A DNA stretch of 64,000 bases, from the NCBI RefSeq assembly GCF_907165205.1, contig NC_058189.1, positions 18,846,001 to 18,910,000 on the forward strand, given 5' to 3'. The stretch is from Coccinella septempunctata. Lineage: Eukaryota; Arthropoda; Insecta; Coleoptera; Coccinellidae. Shown here piece by piece: positions 35,547 to 46,824 of this stretch (its first letter is position 1; every line of letters begins with the position of its first letter). The translations under genes were made by a program, and so were the position numbers. The notes beneath the pieces are model-generated. The model ran no database searches and was not told where the DNA came from. It worked only from the letters and a program-made list of their open reading frames with translations.

Positions 35547-35912
35547 GTCATCTCTCGTGTTGTAAAAGAGAAAGTGGAAGAGAAAGTGGAAGAGAAAGTC
35601 GAAGTGAAAGTGTACACTAGCGAAGCTACGGAATTTTTGATTCCGTCTACGAAACTTCCGAAGTTTTTTGTAAGTTCTATAAGTGTATGTGTTATAGAGC
35701 GGAAATTCGTTCAAATTCAGTGTATTCAGTGTCGCGTCCAGATCCATTGATCGATGGTTCCACGGATATCACTGGTGAGTCGATTTATTTTTCTTATAGT
35801 ATAGAAAATATATAACTCAGCCACATAGCTTAGTAGTAACATATTAGTGAGTATTTCCAATATTCATTATTACACAGAAATACCTCATATAGTTCAATAC
35901 GTACAAAAAGCC

Positions 35913-37433
35913 ATGTCGGAGGTCTCAGACAATGAGAGCTCCTACATGGAAGCTACGGACACCGAAGAATTCATCGATAGAGAAGCAGAGGAGCTTGTAA
36001 GGCTCAAAGAAGAGAATGAGCAATTGAAGGCTCAAATAAATAAATTAACTGAAACCGTAGCTCAGTTGGTCGGGGAGATACGCCTCTTGAGAGAGGTAGT
36101 TAATAAGAATAAAGCACCTCAATCCCCTAGTTTTGCGGAAATTGCAAAACACATTACGGCACAGAAATCCCCCACATTTGCAGAAATTGCAAAGCCGGTA
36201 GCGGTCCCCAAAAATTCCTCCAAACAGGAAGTAGCTCCAGAACCGGAAAAGAAGAAAAATTTTGCAACTCAAGTTGCAAAAACCCAGAACGCGCCACCCA
36301 CAAAACGCGCGCGTAAAGAAAGTGCATCTTCAGACGAAGAGACCGCAAAAAAAGCAACGGAGATACCTAAAAAAGGTAAAATTCCACCCATCACGACGAT
36401 GGGTACAGCCTCAGCTCAACAGAAAACCACTCCAGTGGAGGAGAGGAAAGAAAAAATCCCCCCAGTCACCCTGAGAGGTACGTCAGAATGGACGTCAATT
36501 TCCAACGCGTTAATGCGAAACGGAATTAAATATAGCAGAGCGACAACTGTGAAGGACGGAATTAGGGTCGTTCCACAAACCGCGGAAGACCACAGAAGGA
36601 TGACGGACTTCCTTCATAAAATAAATAGGGAGTTTTATACTCTTCAACGGGAGGAAGAAAAGAAAATCTACGCGGTAGTGAGATATCTACCGCTGGATGC
36701 AGATATCCCGACGATCCTTGACGACCTCAAGGATCAAGGGATCGTCGATGCTGAGGTCATAAGAATGACCTCAAATATAACTAAGAGGCCGATGCCCTTA
36801 TTGCTGGTTAAAACCCAGAATAAGGGTATCTTCGAGGTGAGAAGGCTCTACAACATGAACTGTGTTGTTGAACCTAAGAGAAGGACGACCGGGCCTGGAC
36901 AATGTTATCGCTGTCAGCGATATGGACATGCCCAAAGTAGGTGCACTTTTCCATGGAGGTGCGTGAAATGCTCTGGTAATCACAGCTCCAAGGAGTGTAC
37001 GCTTACCAGGGAGAACGGGGAGCGAAATGCCTCTTGTGTTCTCTGTGGAGAGCAAGGACATCCAGCCAGCTACAAGGGATGTAGCGAATGGAAGTTGGTC
37101 ACTAAAAAGACCAAGAGATCGCCAAGATCGAACCAGACCAGCTCGAGGCCAACACAAAATACACCGAAGCCATCCCAAAACTCTTCGGAAGTGAAGAAAC
37201 CCCAGGAAACTGCAACCAAAGTGGTCAAAGAGACGAAGAATCCAGAGAAAAAGACGGAAAAGGCAAAAACCGTCAAAAAAGCCGAAACCAGGAAAGGAAT
37301 TTCTGGAATCACTGAGGAACTGGATAAGTTCACGAAAACCCTCCTCAGCACGATGATGCAGAATCTGGAGAAAGAGATTGAGAAGAAGATGCAGCAAATT
37401 ATTAAGAATATTTATTGGCTGATACGACGATAA
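35913..37433 (+). CDS. Element C ORF1: chimeric zinc-knuckle protein
   Basis: About 506 residues from MSEVSDNESSYMEATD (ATG 35913; an upstream in-frame ATG at 35847 is less likely, since A starts at the equivalent Met). Coiled coil about residues 25-65 and the KRARKESASSDEE patch follow element A. After KIPPITTMGT (about 36380-36408) the sequence turns D-like and repeats the motif as KIPPVTLRGT. Three knuckles: CYRCQRYGHAQSRC, CVKCSGNHSSKEC, CVLCGEQGHPASYKGC. The usual TAATG stop/start has become TATTGG, so the frame reads on to YWLIRR and a stop at 37433. Confidence 0.87.
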   Translation: MSEVSDNESSYMEATDTEEFIDREAEELVRLKEENEQLKAQINKLTETVAQLVGEIRLLREVVNKNKAPQSPSFAEIAKHITAQKSPTFAEIAKPVAVPKNSSKQEVAPEPEKKKNFATQVAKTQNAPPTKRARKESASSDEETAKKATEIPKKGKIPPITTMGTASAQQKTTPVEERKEKIPPVTLRGTSEWTSISNALMRNGIKYSRATTVKDGIRVVPQTAEDHRRMTDFLHKINREFYTLQREEEKKIYAVVRYLPLDADIPTILDDLKDQGIVDAEVIRMTSNITKRPMPLLLVKTQNKGIFEVRRLYNMNCVVEPKRRTTGPGQCYRCQRYGHAQSRCTFPWRCVKCSGNHSSKECTLTRENGERNASCVLCGEQGHPASYKGCSEWKLVTKKTKRSPRSNQTSSRPTQNTPKPSQNSSEVKKPQETATKVVKETKNPEKKTEKAKTVKKAETRKGISGITEELDKFTKTLLSTMMQNLEKEIEKKMQQIIKNIYWLIRR

Positions 37434-39857
37434 ATCGTCTCTTGGAACGTCGAAGGATTGAGAGCCCGCAGACCAGAATTCGAAGAACTGATTGAAGAGA
37501 AGAGACCGGATGTCATAGCTCTCCAAGAAACAAGACTTAACCCCAACGTTCGGATAGCATTTCCCAATTACGATATCTACAGAAATGATAGACCTAACAG
37601 CACAGGTGGCGTTGCTATACTGGCTAGAAGGAATATGGATCACCATTTCGACCAAATATTCAATGGACAAGAAGTAGAAGCAATATCGATTATTGTGAAT
37701 ACTAATCGAGGACAAGTGAAGATTATTTCAACTTATAAATCACCGGATAAGGACATGCTGGAAGAGGATCTAAAAATGCTACTAGAAGGAAGACACCCTA
37801 AAAAAAAGTTGAGATCACCAATTATGGTGATCTCAACTGCAAATCGCAGGAATGGAATAGTAGAGTGGAAAATACCAACGGGAGAAGACTGAAGATTTAT
37901 GCTGAAAAACTTAATGCAGTTGTGATAGGACCTGATATACCGACCTACATACCAAGAGTAAATGGACTACCCGATGTACTGGACATTGTCGTAATGAAAG
38001 ACATCACTGAAGAAATCAGCATTGATACAATAGAAGACGGAACTTCAGACCACAATCCCATAGAATTCATAGTGGGACATGGCCCAAGAAACGAAGAAGA
38101 GACACAAACCAAGGATCGCACAGACTGGGAGAAATATAAGAATTTACTTCAGGAAAAAATCACGGAAATTCCCCAAATAAACACCCGGGATGAATTAGAT
38201 GAAGCAGTTGAAAAATTGGAAAATCAAATAAAAGAAGCCTATGAAGAAGGCACCAAGAGAATAAGGAAACCAATTCCGAAACATTCACATGGAGATACGC
38301 CAAGGGATATAAAGGAACTTATAAAAAAGAACAGAAGACTCAGAAAAATTTACAGAACAACAAAAAGAGAAGAAGACAAGAAGAAACTGAATAAGCATAG
38401 CCAGATATTGAAAAATGCTTTAACAGAACTGCGTAATAACAGATGGCACCAGAGATTAAGGGAACTGAATACAATAGATCACTCGGAAAGCGCCGGGAGA
38501 ATATAGGATAACGAATTATATGTTGAAGAAATTGCCTAGAAAAGGAATAACAGCCTTGACGAATATAACAAACGGAGTGATGAGGACCGAATACTACCCA
38601 AAGAGATGGAAAACTGCAGAAATGATAGTTTTCAACAAGCCTGGAAAGGAACGGAAATTTCCTCAAAATTATAGACCAACCAGCCTACTATCAGCACTAG
38701 GAAAAATCGTCGAGAGGGTTATCGCTAAAAGGCTGAATGAGGAAACAGAAATGTTGAAGATAATTCCACCCGAACAATTTGGATTTCGACGAGAACATTC
38801 GACTGAACTCCAATTACTACGGCTCATAGAATACGTCACCGAAGGAATGCAGACCAAACAGGCCACAGGATTAGTTCTGATGGATATCGAGAGAGCTTAT
38901 GATAGAGTATGGCACGAAGGCCTAATCTACAAGATGAAAAAAGCAGGATATTCGACCAAGCTATGCAAGATTATAAGGAACTATCTGAGGAATAGAAACT
39001 TTTATGTGCAAATAGATGGAGCAACTTCTCAAACCAGACAATTGGAAGCGGGAGTGCCTCAAGGATCGGTACTTGGACCTCTGCTTTACGTAATATACGT
39101 CTATGATATCCCGAAGAATGCTAGAAATATGCTCACCTTGTACGCAGATGACACAGGAATAGCGTTCAGACATCGACGCCCAGAGATCATACACCGGAGA
39201 CTGCAGGAAGCCATAGATGAATTACTCAAATGGTGCATCAAATGGTAAATCCAAATCAATGGAAGAAAGACTCAAGCAATATTACTGCAAAAGAGAAGAT
39301 TGAGGCTGGAAGAAAACCTTGAAGTTGATGGAGAAGAGGTTGAATGGAAAAATGAAGCAACATACCTAGGAGTGACGCTTGACAGAGGACTTACATGGAA
39401 AAACCACATCAAATGTGCAGTTGATAAAACAAAAGCCGCAATGAGTAAACTTTATCCACTCATAGGCAGAAGTCATATGAATAAGAACATCAAGTTGACG
39501 ATGATTAAAACAATTGCGCGACCACAACTCACATATGGATCGGCGGCATGGGGCTTCGCAGCCAAGACCCACATCGAGAAAATACAGGCCACTTAGAATA
39601 AACTCCTTAGAATGGCGATGGACGTACCCTGGTTTGTTAGGAACAAACAAATCTACAAGGACTTGGAATGGGAACCAGTTACAGAATTTATGAAGAGAAA
39701 GGCGGAAAGGGTATTCGACAAAGCCAAACAACATCCAAATGAGGAACTACGAAGATTAGTCGACTATGATCCAACAGAAGAAGCTAGAAGGTCAAAAACC
39801 TACCACCGAAGACCGAGAGATCAATTAAGGATTTTAAGTAACCAAAGAAGAGCTTAA
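37411..39857 (+). pseudogene. Element C ORF2: endonuclease-RT, damaged
   Basis: D-type ORF2 broken into several frames: endonuclease (ALQETRLNPN, STGGVAILARR) 37435-37805, frameshift at an A-run (37801-37807), middle part (LDIVVMK, TSDHNPIEF) to 38506, an in-frame deletion of about 300 bp between SE and the GEDRITNYMLKK equivalent, then RT (NYRPTSLLSALGK, EQFGFRREHS, LVLMDIERAYDRVW, AGVPQGSVLGPLL, LYADDTGIAF) to 39248 with a stop (TAA for AAA), and C-terminal pieces to 39857. It retains the YADD site but lacks a usable start. Confidence 0.85.
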
Positions 39858-40093
39858 CCTATAAAAGCTATAGGCAGCATACAAATATCAACACGACTAT
39901 GATCGTGTGAGAGTCCAGAAACCATAAGAGTCAACTGGTTAATAGGCAAAATGCCCGGAACCTATGAAGAAGCAGTTAAGGGTTTTTAGTGGGTCTCGAG
40001 CTCAGAGAGTGAGAATCCCCACACTGTTCCCCCTCAGGAGAGGGTGTGTTCGTCTGTTTTGCAGATTTTCCCCCTGCTACACCAAAAAAAAAA

Positions 40094-40345
40094 CCCGCCG
40101 AGGTAGTCATATTCTGAGAAAAAGTGTTTGCCGGACGATTCCAAAGTTTGCTTGGACTCGCTCATTCATGTTCGGTGATAACCCCTATAGAAGATCTACA
40201 AATCCTAAAGTTCTGAATTAAGCCAGGTAGCTAATATTTAGTACAATTAATATAGTGCAGATAATCCTCATTTTTTTGGTTAAGTTATTCATTTCCAAAC
40301 GCGACCTGTTCTGGATTACTAAATTATTTGGCGTATGTACAGCGC
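40094..40345 (+). repeat. Third copy of the H4 3' spacer
   Basis: CCGCCGAGGTAGTCATATTC onward matches 5620-5850 (GTTTGCCGGACGATTCCAAA, CATTCATGTTCGGTGATAA, TATAGAAGATCTACAAATCC, GCGCCTTCATTG) with some drift and a ~30-bp replacement. No H4 coding part precedes it; element C does. So an H4 or its flank once lay here, about 1.1 kb beyond the H2A 3' end. Confidence 0.85.
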
Positions 40346-41470
40346 CTTCATTGTCTATTCGTATCATTTATTATAAAGGAGCAGGTACTTTTGTTCCGGA
40401 TTTTGTATTCGAAGTCTCTCCTGGAAAAACTCACAGTTGAAGAATTTATCGATGTCCGATAGGAGTTCAGGATAATAGAAATGTATTTTTCAGTTTTAAT
40501 TTTGTCACGATTTTTACTGAGCAAAAATTGAGACATTTAATGTATATTCATTACCTGTTGATATTTATAATCAAACCCGTAAAAATAAAAGGGCAACAGT
40601 AAGCCTCATACTTCGATACTTCCGATAGAAATTTAGTTTTCAGTGGTCGATTCGACAAAGTATTATATCAATTTCTCAGAAACCAAACCTTAAAATTTCA
40701 TAGTTTTCTAATTGGGATGCTTCTGTTGAATTCCAGTTCGAAAGTTTCGATAGAAGTGGAGACTTCAGTGGTCGATTCGACAAAGTATCAAACCAATTTC
40801 TAAAAACATTTCTGAATTTTTTTTGGGTTTTCACTCACAGTCTGAACCATAATCAATTAAAAAAATTGAAATAATCGATTTGCTCCTGGCTAAATTTTTT
40901 GCACTAATGTATCAGGAGCCAATCAGATGGAAGATTTTGTTGACCTACTGACAATGAACGAAAAATTGAACTTTTTGGTAAAATTTCGCTTTTTCCGGAA
41001 TCTATATCAGAATCCTTCATCTGACGAATTCTTGAAAATCTTCAGAGTCTAGTGTATCTCTTGATATTTGTCGCTTAGACAAAGTATGAAACCAATTTCC
41101 CAGAAACTGATGGATCCATTCGAACCAAATCTTGAAATCGGACATAGTTTTCGAATTGGAATGCGTTTGTTGAATTTCTGTTCGACACTATCATTTCGAA
41201 TGTACTTTTGAATGGTCGATCCGACAAAGTATCAGATCAATTACTCAAATATTGTATGTATTAATGTAATGTAATAATTCGAACCAAATCTCATAATCCC
41301 ACATAGTCTTCGAGGTGAACCGAAAGTTTTGGGCAATTGATAACCTACTGTGTAGAATGCATTTGTACCTACTGAAAGTAGGAATTTGAATCTACCGGAG
41401 GGGACTGAGATCGAGTTACCTCATCGTCGTTCAAATATCATAGCGAACTTCTTTAGCGATAGTAAGTTGT
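40346..41470. repeat. H2A 3' spacer with GTCGATTCGAC repeats
   Basis: Diverged units with CAGTGGTCGATTCGACAAAG at about 40641, 40765 and (GGTCGATCCGACAAAG) 41215, spaced at 120-450 bp. They are the inverse of units at 847-1080 in the H1 spacer. Around 40995-41045, TCAGAATCCTTCATCTGACG matches the inverse of the H3 3' flank near 4190. No gene. Confidence 0.55.
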
Positions 41471-41486
41471 GGCCCTGAAAAGGGCC
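41471..41486 (-). terminator. H2A histone 3' stem-loop
   Basis: Minus strand GGCCCTTTTCAGGGCC, perfect consensus, 26 nt after the H2A stop. Confidence 0.96.
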
Positions 41487-41512
41487 TTTCGATAGATCGT
41501 GCTGCGAATTAT

Positions 41513-41887
41513 TTACGATTTCTTTTCGGTTTTTTTCGGCAAAAGTACCGCTTGGATATTTGGTAAAACTCCACCCTGGGCGATAGTTACTCCAGAGAGT
41601 AACTTGTTCAATTCTTCGTCGTTTCTAATGGCCAACTGAAGATGGCGTGGAATGATCCTAGTCTTCTTGTTGTCTCTAGCGGCGTTACCGGCCAATTCCA
41701 ATACTTCAGCAGCGAGATATTCCATCACGGCTGCCAGATAAACGGGTGCTCCCGCTCCTACTCGTTCGGCGTAATTTCCCTTTCGCAACAAACGATGGAT
41801 ACGTCCAACGGGAAACTGCAATCCCGCTCTATTTGAACGAGACTTCGCCTTGCCCTTAACTTTACCACCTTTACCACGACCCGACAT
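41513..41887 (-). CDS. H2A: Histone H2A
   Basis: Core histone, 124 residues from MSGRGKGGKVKGKAKSRSNR to LLPKKTEKKS. It pairs with H2B; the acidic-patch region (NDEELNKLL) and L1/docking segments (AGLQFPVGRIHRLLRKGNYA, GGVLPNIQAVLLPKK) are intact. The C-terminal tail is the short canonical form with no SQ motif, so it is not H2A.X, and it is not H2A.Z. The start was chosen at 41887, not the in-frame Met six codons upstream (MINTLI), because all H2A begin SGRGK. No H2B lies divergently beside it; H2B is 12.4 kb away on the same strand. Confidence 0.99.
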   Translation of the reverse strand: MSGRGKGGKVKGKAKSRSNRAGLQFPVGRIHRLLRKGNYAERVGAGAPVYLAAVMEYLAAEVLELAGNAARDNKKTRIIPRHLQLAIRNDEELNKLLSGVTIAQGGVLPNIQAVLLPKKTEKKS

Positions 41888-42136
41888 GATCAATGTATTA
41901 ATCAACAGATACTAGACGTCGCTCGATTAATCTCCGTGACGATTTTGGTAGTCACATAGGAATACATTCGTGCATAATATTCATGCTATTTTCATTCCGC
42001 CAATTAGCGGGCGCCATCAGATAGACGCTCTAGAAGGGGCGTGTTCCTCTATATTGTCGAGTAGCATCCATTCATACTCTTACCCTAGAAATTTTATGAT
42101 ACTTAATCGAATCGACCGCTGAAATCTTCATTTTAC
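41888..42136 (-). promoter_or_regulatory. H2A upstream region
   Basis: No clear TATAAA. AT-rich words (ATAATATTCATG near 41978 and CTATATTG near 42051 on the plus strand) could serve as weak TATA elements, and CCGCCAATTAGCGG (41998-42011) is palindromic and includes CCAAT. The histone-like region is bounded on the right by an RT scrap and a hAT insertion about 300 bp upstream of the ATG. Confidence 0.4.
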
Positions 42137-42188
42137 AAGAGATGTAGATGCTGGAGTACCCCAAGGATCAGTACTTGCTCCTTGGGCC
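42137..42188 (+). mobile_element. LINE RT scrap (GVPQGSVLAP)
   Basis: About 50 bp reading TRDVDAGVPQGSVLAPWAT in one frame. This is the conserved RT motif before the YADD region, as in elements A, C and D (AGVPQGSVLGPLL). It is cut on the right by the hAT-like terminus at 42192. Confidence 0.6.
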
Positions 42189-42191
42189 ACA

Positions 42192-43788
42192 TAGGCTGAC
42201 CACATTATCCAATGTTCAATGCGGACGCACCTGATCTATATATACAGGGCGAGTCTTTGAATCGTAAAAATATTTCAGCCGTGGATTCTTTAGATCCAAA
42301 GAAACACTTTTTTCCTGTACCATTTTTTCCGATTCAGCCCTGATAAGAAGATATAGACATTTTAGGTTTTCATAATGAGCTGTGCCACCCCAGGAAAAGC
42401 AAAATTACCTTCAGAATAAGTAAATGAATCAGTGACCTCTGTGGATCTTTCAGAAAGAGTAGCATTCGGTCAAAAGTACCCAAGTTTTCGAATTTCACAG
42501 ATATCTTTTATTTTTGAACTTCAAATTACTCGAAAACTATATTCCGAAATTCATTTCATTCGATAAAACGGTTTGTGAGAACTAGAAATAACATTTTTTC
42601 ATATTTTTCAACGACCTGTACCTTTTGAACCGAGCCGATTCGGCAAAAACGGTAAAGGAAAAAAGTGTTTCTTTTGACCTCAAGAATTTACTGTAAAATA
42701 TTTGTACGAGTCTAAAGCAGGCCCTTCACGTACAGTTTTTCTTGACTCCCGATGCGACGCTCCTTCGCTCCATTCCAAAATTCGAACGTGAAGGGTATGT
42801 TCACTCCTGGATCGTCTCGCATCTGACTCGGCGCGAGACGTTCCAACCGGTCTAAATTCCTGGAGCGAATGGACTCCAGGAGCCATTAAAAACTGAACGT
42901 GAAGGGACGACTCTCGCGCCGCTCCAATTCAAGCGAGGATAGTCATATCGTGAAACATCGAAAGAAACAAGGATAGAATTGCTTTCGTGGTTTTTTCGCA
43001 GTTTGCAAGATATTTTTGAAAGAAAGACGCCTTTTTTTTGAATGGCGAGAGACTTTTCCACTGAATTCATTGGAATATATAAATTTTTCCATGCTCATGG
43101 AAAATTAAATGCAGTAGATATTCCAACAAAAATTTCAGGGAGTTTAAAATTGTTTAATTGATTTCTGCAAAAGCATTCAACCGGATGCAGATAAGGTTGC
43201 TCCTCATGAAAATATCGGAATTAATGAATTTGGCGTGCTGTTTTGGAATGCACGTGTAGTTTCATCTCTCCACTTCGCTCCGGGAATCACGCGCCTGCAG
43301 CATCGCATCGGGAGTCAAGAAAAACTGTACGTGAAGGGCCCGCTTAAGACTCACTCTGTATATGATTCCAGCTACACAGTTTCCTACAACGTATGGCGAT
43401 AAAAAAAATCTATTTATTGAAAATAGAGGAATAATTGAAGTTCATTACAACACAAAAACGAAAATTTAATAATATCAATATAATGGCTGTGCATTACACT
43501 GTGGAATGAGAAGAGGGCTTCAGGCGTTGCTAGAGAAGCTTCTTCATTCCCAAAATTTGAATGTCTCAAATATTTGGTCAGGCAGCTGCTGCATTAAACA
43601 ATTTTTTATGTTCGTAGCTAGAAATATGCCGTACAATATTTTTCTTCCTCCAAATGCAATCTGAATTGACCCAAACACTTCGTACAGTGGACTGCAGAAT
43701 CAAATTTTGGGTTTTAAAAATGGAAATTCTTTCGATCTCCCATAAATTTGCACTTTCTTTTTTTTTAATATGCATCTCAAATAATCTT
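42192..43788. mobile_element. hAT-like non-autonomous element, second copy
   Basis: Starts TAGGCTGACC like the better-preserved copy at 52602-53731 and shares GAGTCTTTGAATCGTAAAAA (42252), GTGCATTACACTGTGGAATG and CCAAAATTTGAATGTCT. It is interrupted by a MITE (42720-43340) and truncated on the right by an A-type RT fragment, so its right TIR is missing. Confidence 0.7.
42720..43340. mobile_element. MITE with ~40-bp TIRs
   Basis: GGCCCTTCACGTACAGTTTT, TCTTGACTCCCGATGCGA on the left is repeated inverted at 43301-43340. Internal copies of AACGTGAAGGG (about 42784 and 42895) suggest rearrangement of ends. 621 bp, no transposase. Flanks show no clear target duplication. Confidence 0.75.
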
Positions 43789-43874
43789 GGGGTTTCGCGG
43801 CATAGAGCCATATCAAAAGAATTCAGACCACTGAAAACAAGCTGCTACCATGTGCAATAGATGCACCTTGGTTT
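43789..43874 (+). mobile_element. A-type RT fragment
   Basis: GGGGTTTCGCGGCATAGAGC through GATGCACCTTGGTTT is the complement of element A about 7802-7888. It has a stop after CYHVQ. It ends near the breakpoint used by the fragments at 4066 and 12392. Confidence 0.75.
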
Positions 43875-44075
43875 AGGGAAGGCTGATCCAAACAATTTCA
43901 TGGATCAGTTCCGACCTGATCCGGTCCAGAAAAATAACTAGTCCAAAGATCAGTTCCAGTCCAGTTTCTAGTCCGGACATATTATTATTATTATTATTAA
44001 TTACATGATATGAGTTGAGGTAATCCTATATAACTCATTAAATACAAAAAATTAACAGTAAGCAACAAACAACAC

Positions 44076-46816
44076 TCAGCCATAGTTATCATAATTATTC
44101 TTGAGAGAGTTCACGGTATGGGAGGCAATGATCTCGATGGGCAGTCTGTTCCACTCTTCAAAAACTCTGTTGGACAAAAATTGTTGACGGGCTCTTGTCT
44201 TGAACTGCTCCCTGTATAGTTTCAGATGGTGACCTCTCAGGTGACCATGTGGATTCAGGACAAAAAGATTGGACAGGTCAACACCGAAAAATCCGTTTAG
44301 GGCTCTGAATGTAACGATCAAATCACCTCTGCTCCTACGCTTCTGAAATTCAGTGATTCCCATGATACTCAATCTTTCGGAATAAGATGGTCTATTCCTA
44401 TCAAGTCCGTAGGGTAAGCGTGTTGCTCTCCGTTGAAGTCTCTCCAATAACTCCATGTCTCGCTGGAAAGTTGGAAACCAAGCAGGACCCGCGAATTCAA
44501 GAATGGGTCTGACGTACGACTTGTATAATAGGGAGGCAGTTGCAGGGCTGCAACCACGAAATGTTCTCTCAATAAGGTACAGAGCCCTTCCAGCTCGTCT
44601 TGTGACATTGAGGGTATGCTGGGACCAACTAAGGTCCGTCTTTACTGTGAGACCAAGATCACAATGACTTCTTGTGGTTTCGAGCAAGTGTCCGTTGATG
44701 GAATATTGTGATTTCGGGTTATTATTGCCAAGATGCATCACCCTACACTTCTCCAGATTGAGGGGCAGCATCCAGTCCCTGCACCATTCACTCAGGATAT
44801 TCAGATCAGCCTGTAGAACCATGGGATTTTTCAACGAACAATTATAAATTTTCATGTCGTCAGCATAAGCTACCACACCAGACTTCAGCATGAACGGCAA
44901 ATCAGAAACATAGAGCAGAAAGAGCAAAGGACCCAAAACTGAGCCCCGAGGTACTCCACTACACACAGGTCTGGAGGTGGAAAAATCGTTCCCCACCCTA
45001 ACACTGAACTCCCGTCCCGTCAGGAAGGCTTCGATCCAAAGCAGAACTTGAATAGTAAGCGGCGAAGTGGAACCCGATCGAAAGCCTTGGAAAAATCCAA
45101 GTAAATAATATCGACTGGCTCACCAGCGTCGACCATTCTGGTCCAATCATTCACGCAGGAAAGCAAGTTAGTTAGAATGGACCTGCCAGGGACAAAACCA
45201 TGTTGTGCTGGAGGTATTAACCCGTTCTCCAGGGCAAACTTAAGTAGTTGTTCTTGTATAATCCGCTCTAATACCTTACATGGAACCGATGTTAAGCTTA
45301 TAGGTCGATAATTTGCTGCAGATTCGCTATCGCCCTTCTTATAAATTGGTGTTACTGAGGCTGAGACCCAGGAAGACGGCAGACAATGCGAGCGGAGCGA
45401 CTCCTGATAAATAAGAGATAGAGGTAACGCAAGTGAACTCGCACATCTTCGTAAAATAGCAGGAGATAATCCATCGCGCCCTGGTGAAGAATCCTTGAGG
45501 ACAGAGAGATGTCTCAACACCATATCCTGAGAAATCTCCACGAAATCAAAGGTAGGAACACACCTGGGGATCCCTAGCCCCGGCATTGGTCCGTCTGGTT
45601 CTTGGGAAAAGGAAGCCTCGAAACTATCTGCAAAAACTTCCGCGGATTCTTGATGCAGCTCACAAAGTGTTCCATCAGCTCTACGAATCCTGGGCGTCGA
45701 AACCTTCGTCTTGATGGTGGACCTCACGAATTTGTAGAATTTCTTTCTGTCTCGTGATGAAGCTATCTTATCTTCGAACTGCCTTTTCGCCGACTTTAGC
45801 ATACTCTTGAGCTCCCTAGAGAAAATCCGGTGATTCTCATAATCTTGAGAACGGAGGTGACGTCTATATTTCTGCCATAATGCCTTTTTGTGACGAATCA
45901 TTTGCAAGATATCCCTGCCTATACAAGGCTTCAAGGGGTTCCGTCTAGATGTTTTTATTGAGGTATTAGTAGACATTGAACTGTTGAGAACCTCCATGAA
46001 TGCTCCCCACATGCTCTCAACATTTCCAACCAACAAGTTTCGCCAATCTATTTTCTCCAGATCTCGATTGAGGTCGTGATAGTTTATTTGTTTGAAGGTT
46101 TTATTCGTACATTTTGGAGGATTGGTTGTGAATAAATGGAGGCTTGATTTCAGCACCAAATGATCAGACTTACCAAATGGTGGTAAATATTCCAAATCAG
46201 AGAGGATGTTCTCATCTGTCGTCATTAAAAGGTCTAGTAAGGAAGGCCGCTGTCCCATACGAATTCTGGTTGGCTCAGTCACAACTTGTGAAAAACTAGA
46301 ACTAATGATAACATTCACAAACTCTGATGCGGGTGAATTTACAGGTGGTAATGTTGTTAAAGGCCAGGAAATGTCGGGAAAATTGAAATCACCTGCTACT
46401 ACAACAGATTGCTTAGTATTGGATAAATGAGAAAGATGCCGAAATAATGTATCATCGTGGCTGGACTGACGAGGGCGATATATGCAGGCCAGTGTTACTG
46501 ATATTCCTAGTCCACAAATATCCAGAAAAATATTATCAATTCCAGGTGTATTGATACTGGATACAGACAGATGAAAGTCAAGTAAATTCTCATCTCTCAC
46601 GAAAACACAGACTCCAGCATGTCCCGGGGTTACAACACTATCGCTGCGGAAAATAGAATAACCAGGTATTGATACAGTTACATCAGGAATAGATGGTTTG
46701 AGCCAGGTCTCGGTAAACAGTAAAAATGTAGGAGAATTAAGTTGGACGAATGCTAAGATTTCATTTAATTTAGATGGTAAACTTTGCACATTAGAGTATA
46801 CAATATTCCAGTTCAA
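44076..46816 (-). pseudogene. Element G ORF2: endonuclease-RT, one frameshift
   Basis: Starts MNWNIVYSNVQSLPSKLNEI. Endonuclease motifs: LLFTETWLKP, GHAGVCVFVR, VVVAGDFNFPDISW, SLLDLLMTT, GKSDHLVLK. RT motifs: NYRPISLTSVPCKVLERI, PPAQHGFVPGRSILTNLL, YLDFSKAFDRVPLRRLL, then a single-base frameshift near 45045 (the other frame continues QVLLWIEAFLTGREFSVRVG), GVPRGSVLGPLLFLLYVSDL, VAYADDMKIY, then DLGLTVKTDLSWSQH and a C-terminal CR1-type domain to 44076. About 913 residues if unbroken. Confidence 0.85.
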
Positions 46817-46824
46817 ATTGATAT

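Larger units (their letters stand above)
35547..40093 (+). mobile_element. Element C: mosaic Jockey-like element in an H4 3' spacer
   Basis: 5' UTR with GAGAAAGTGGAAGAGAAAGT repeats and hairpin ACGGAATTTTTGATTCCGT (35638-35656), ORF1, damaged ORF2, conserved 3' terminus and poly(A) (40084-40093). ORF1 joins an A-type N-terminal half to a D-type C-terminal half, and ORF2 is D-type. To the right lies H4 3' spacer in H4 sense orientation (40094-40345). No target duplication was found and the left boundary is approximate. Dead copy: ORF2 start lost, frameshifts and a ~300-bp deletion. Confidence 0.85.

Noticed and set aside
42720..43340. TIR element first read as a PIF or piggyBac MITE
   Set aside because: GGCCCTTCAC ends are suggestive, but no clear target duplication was found, so the superfamily is left open.
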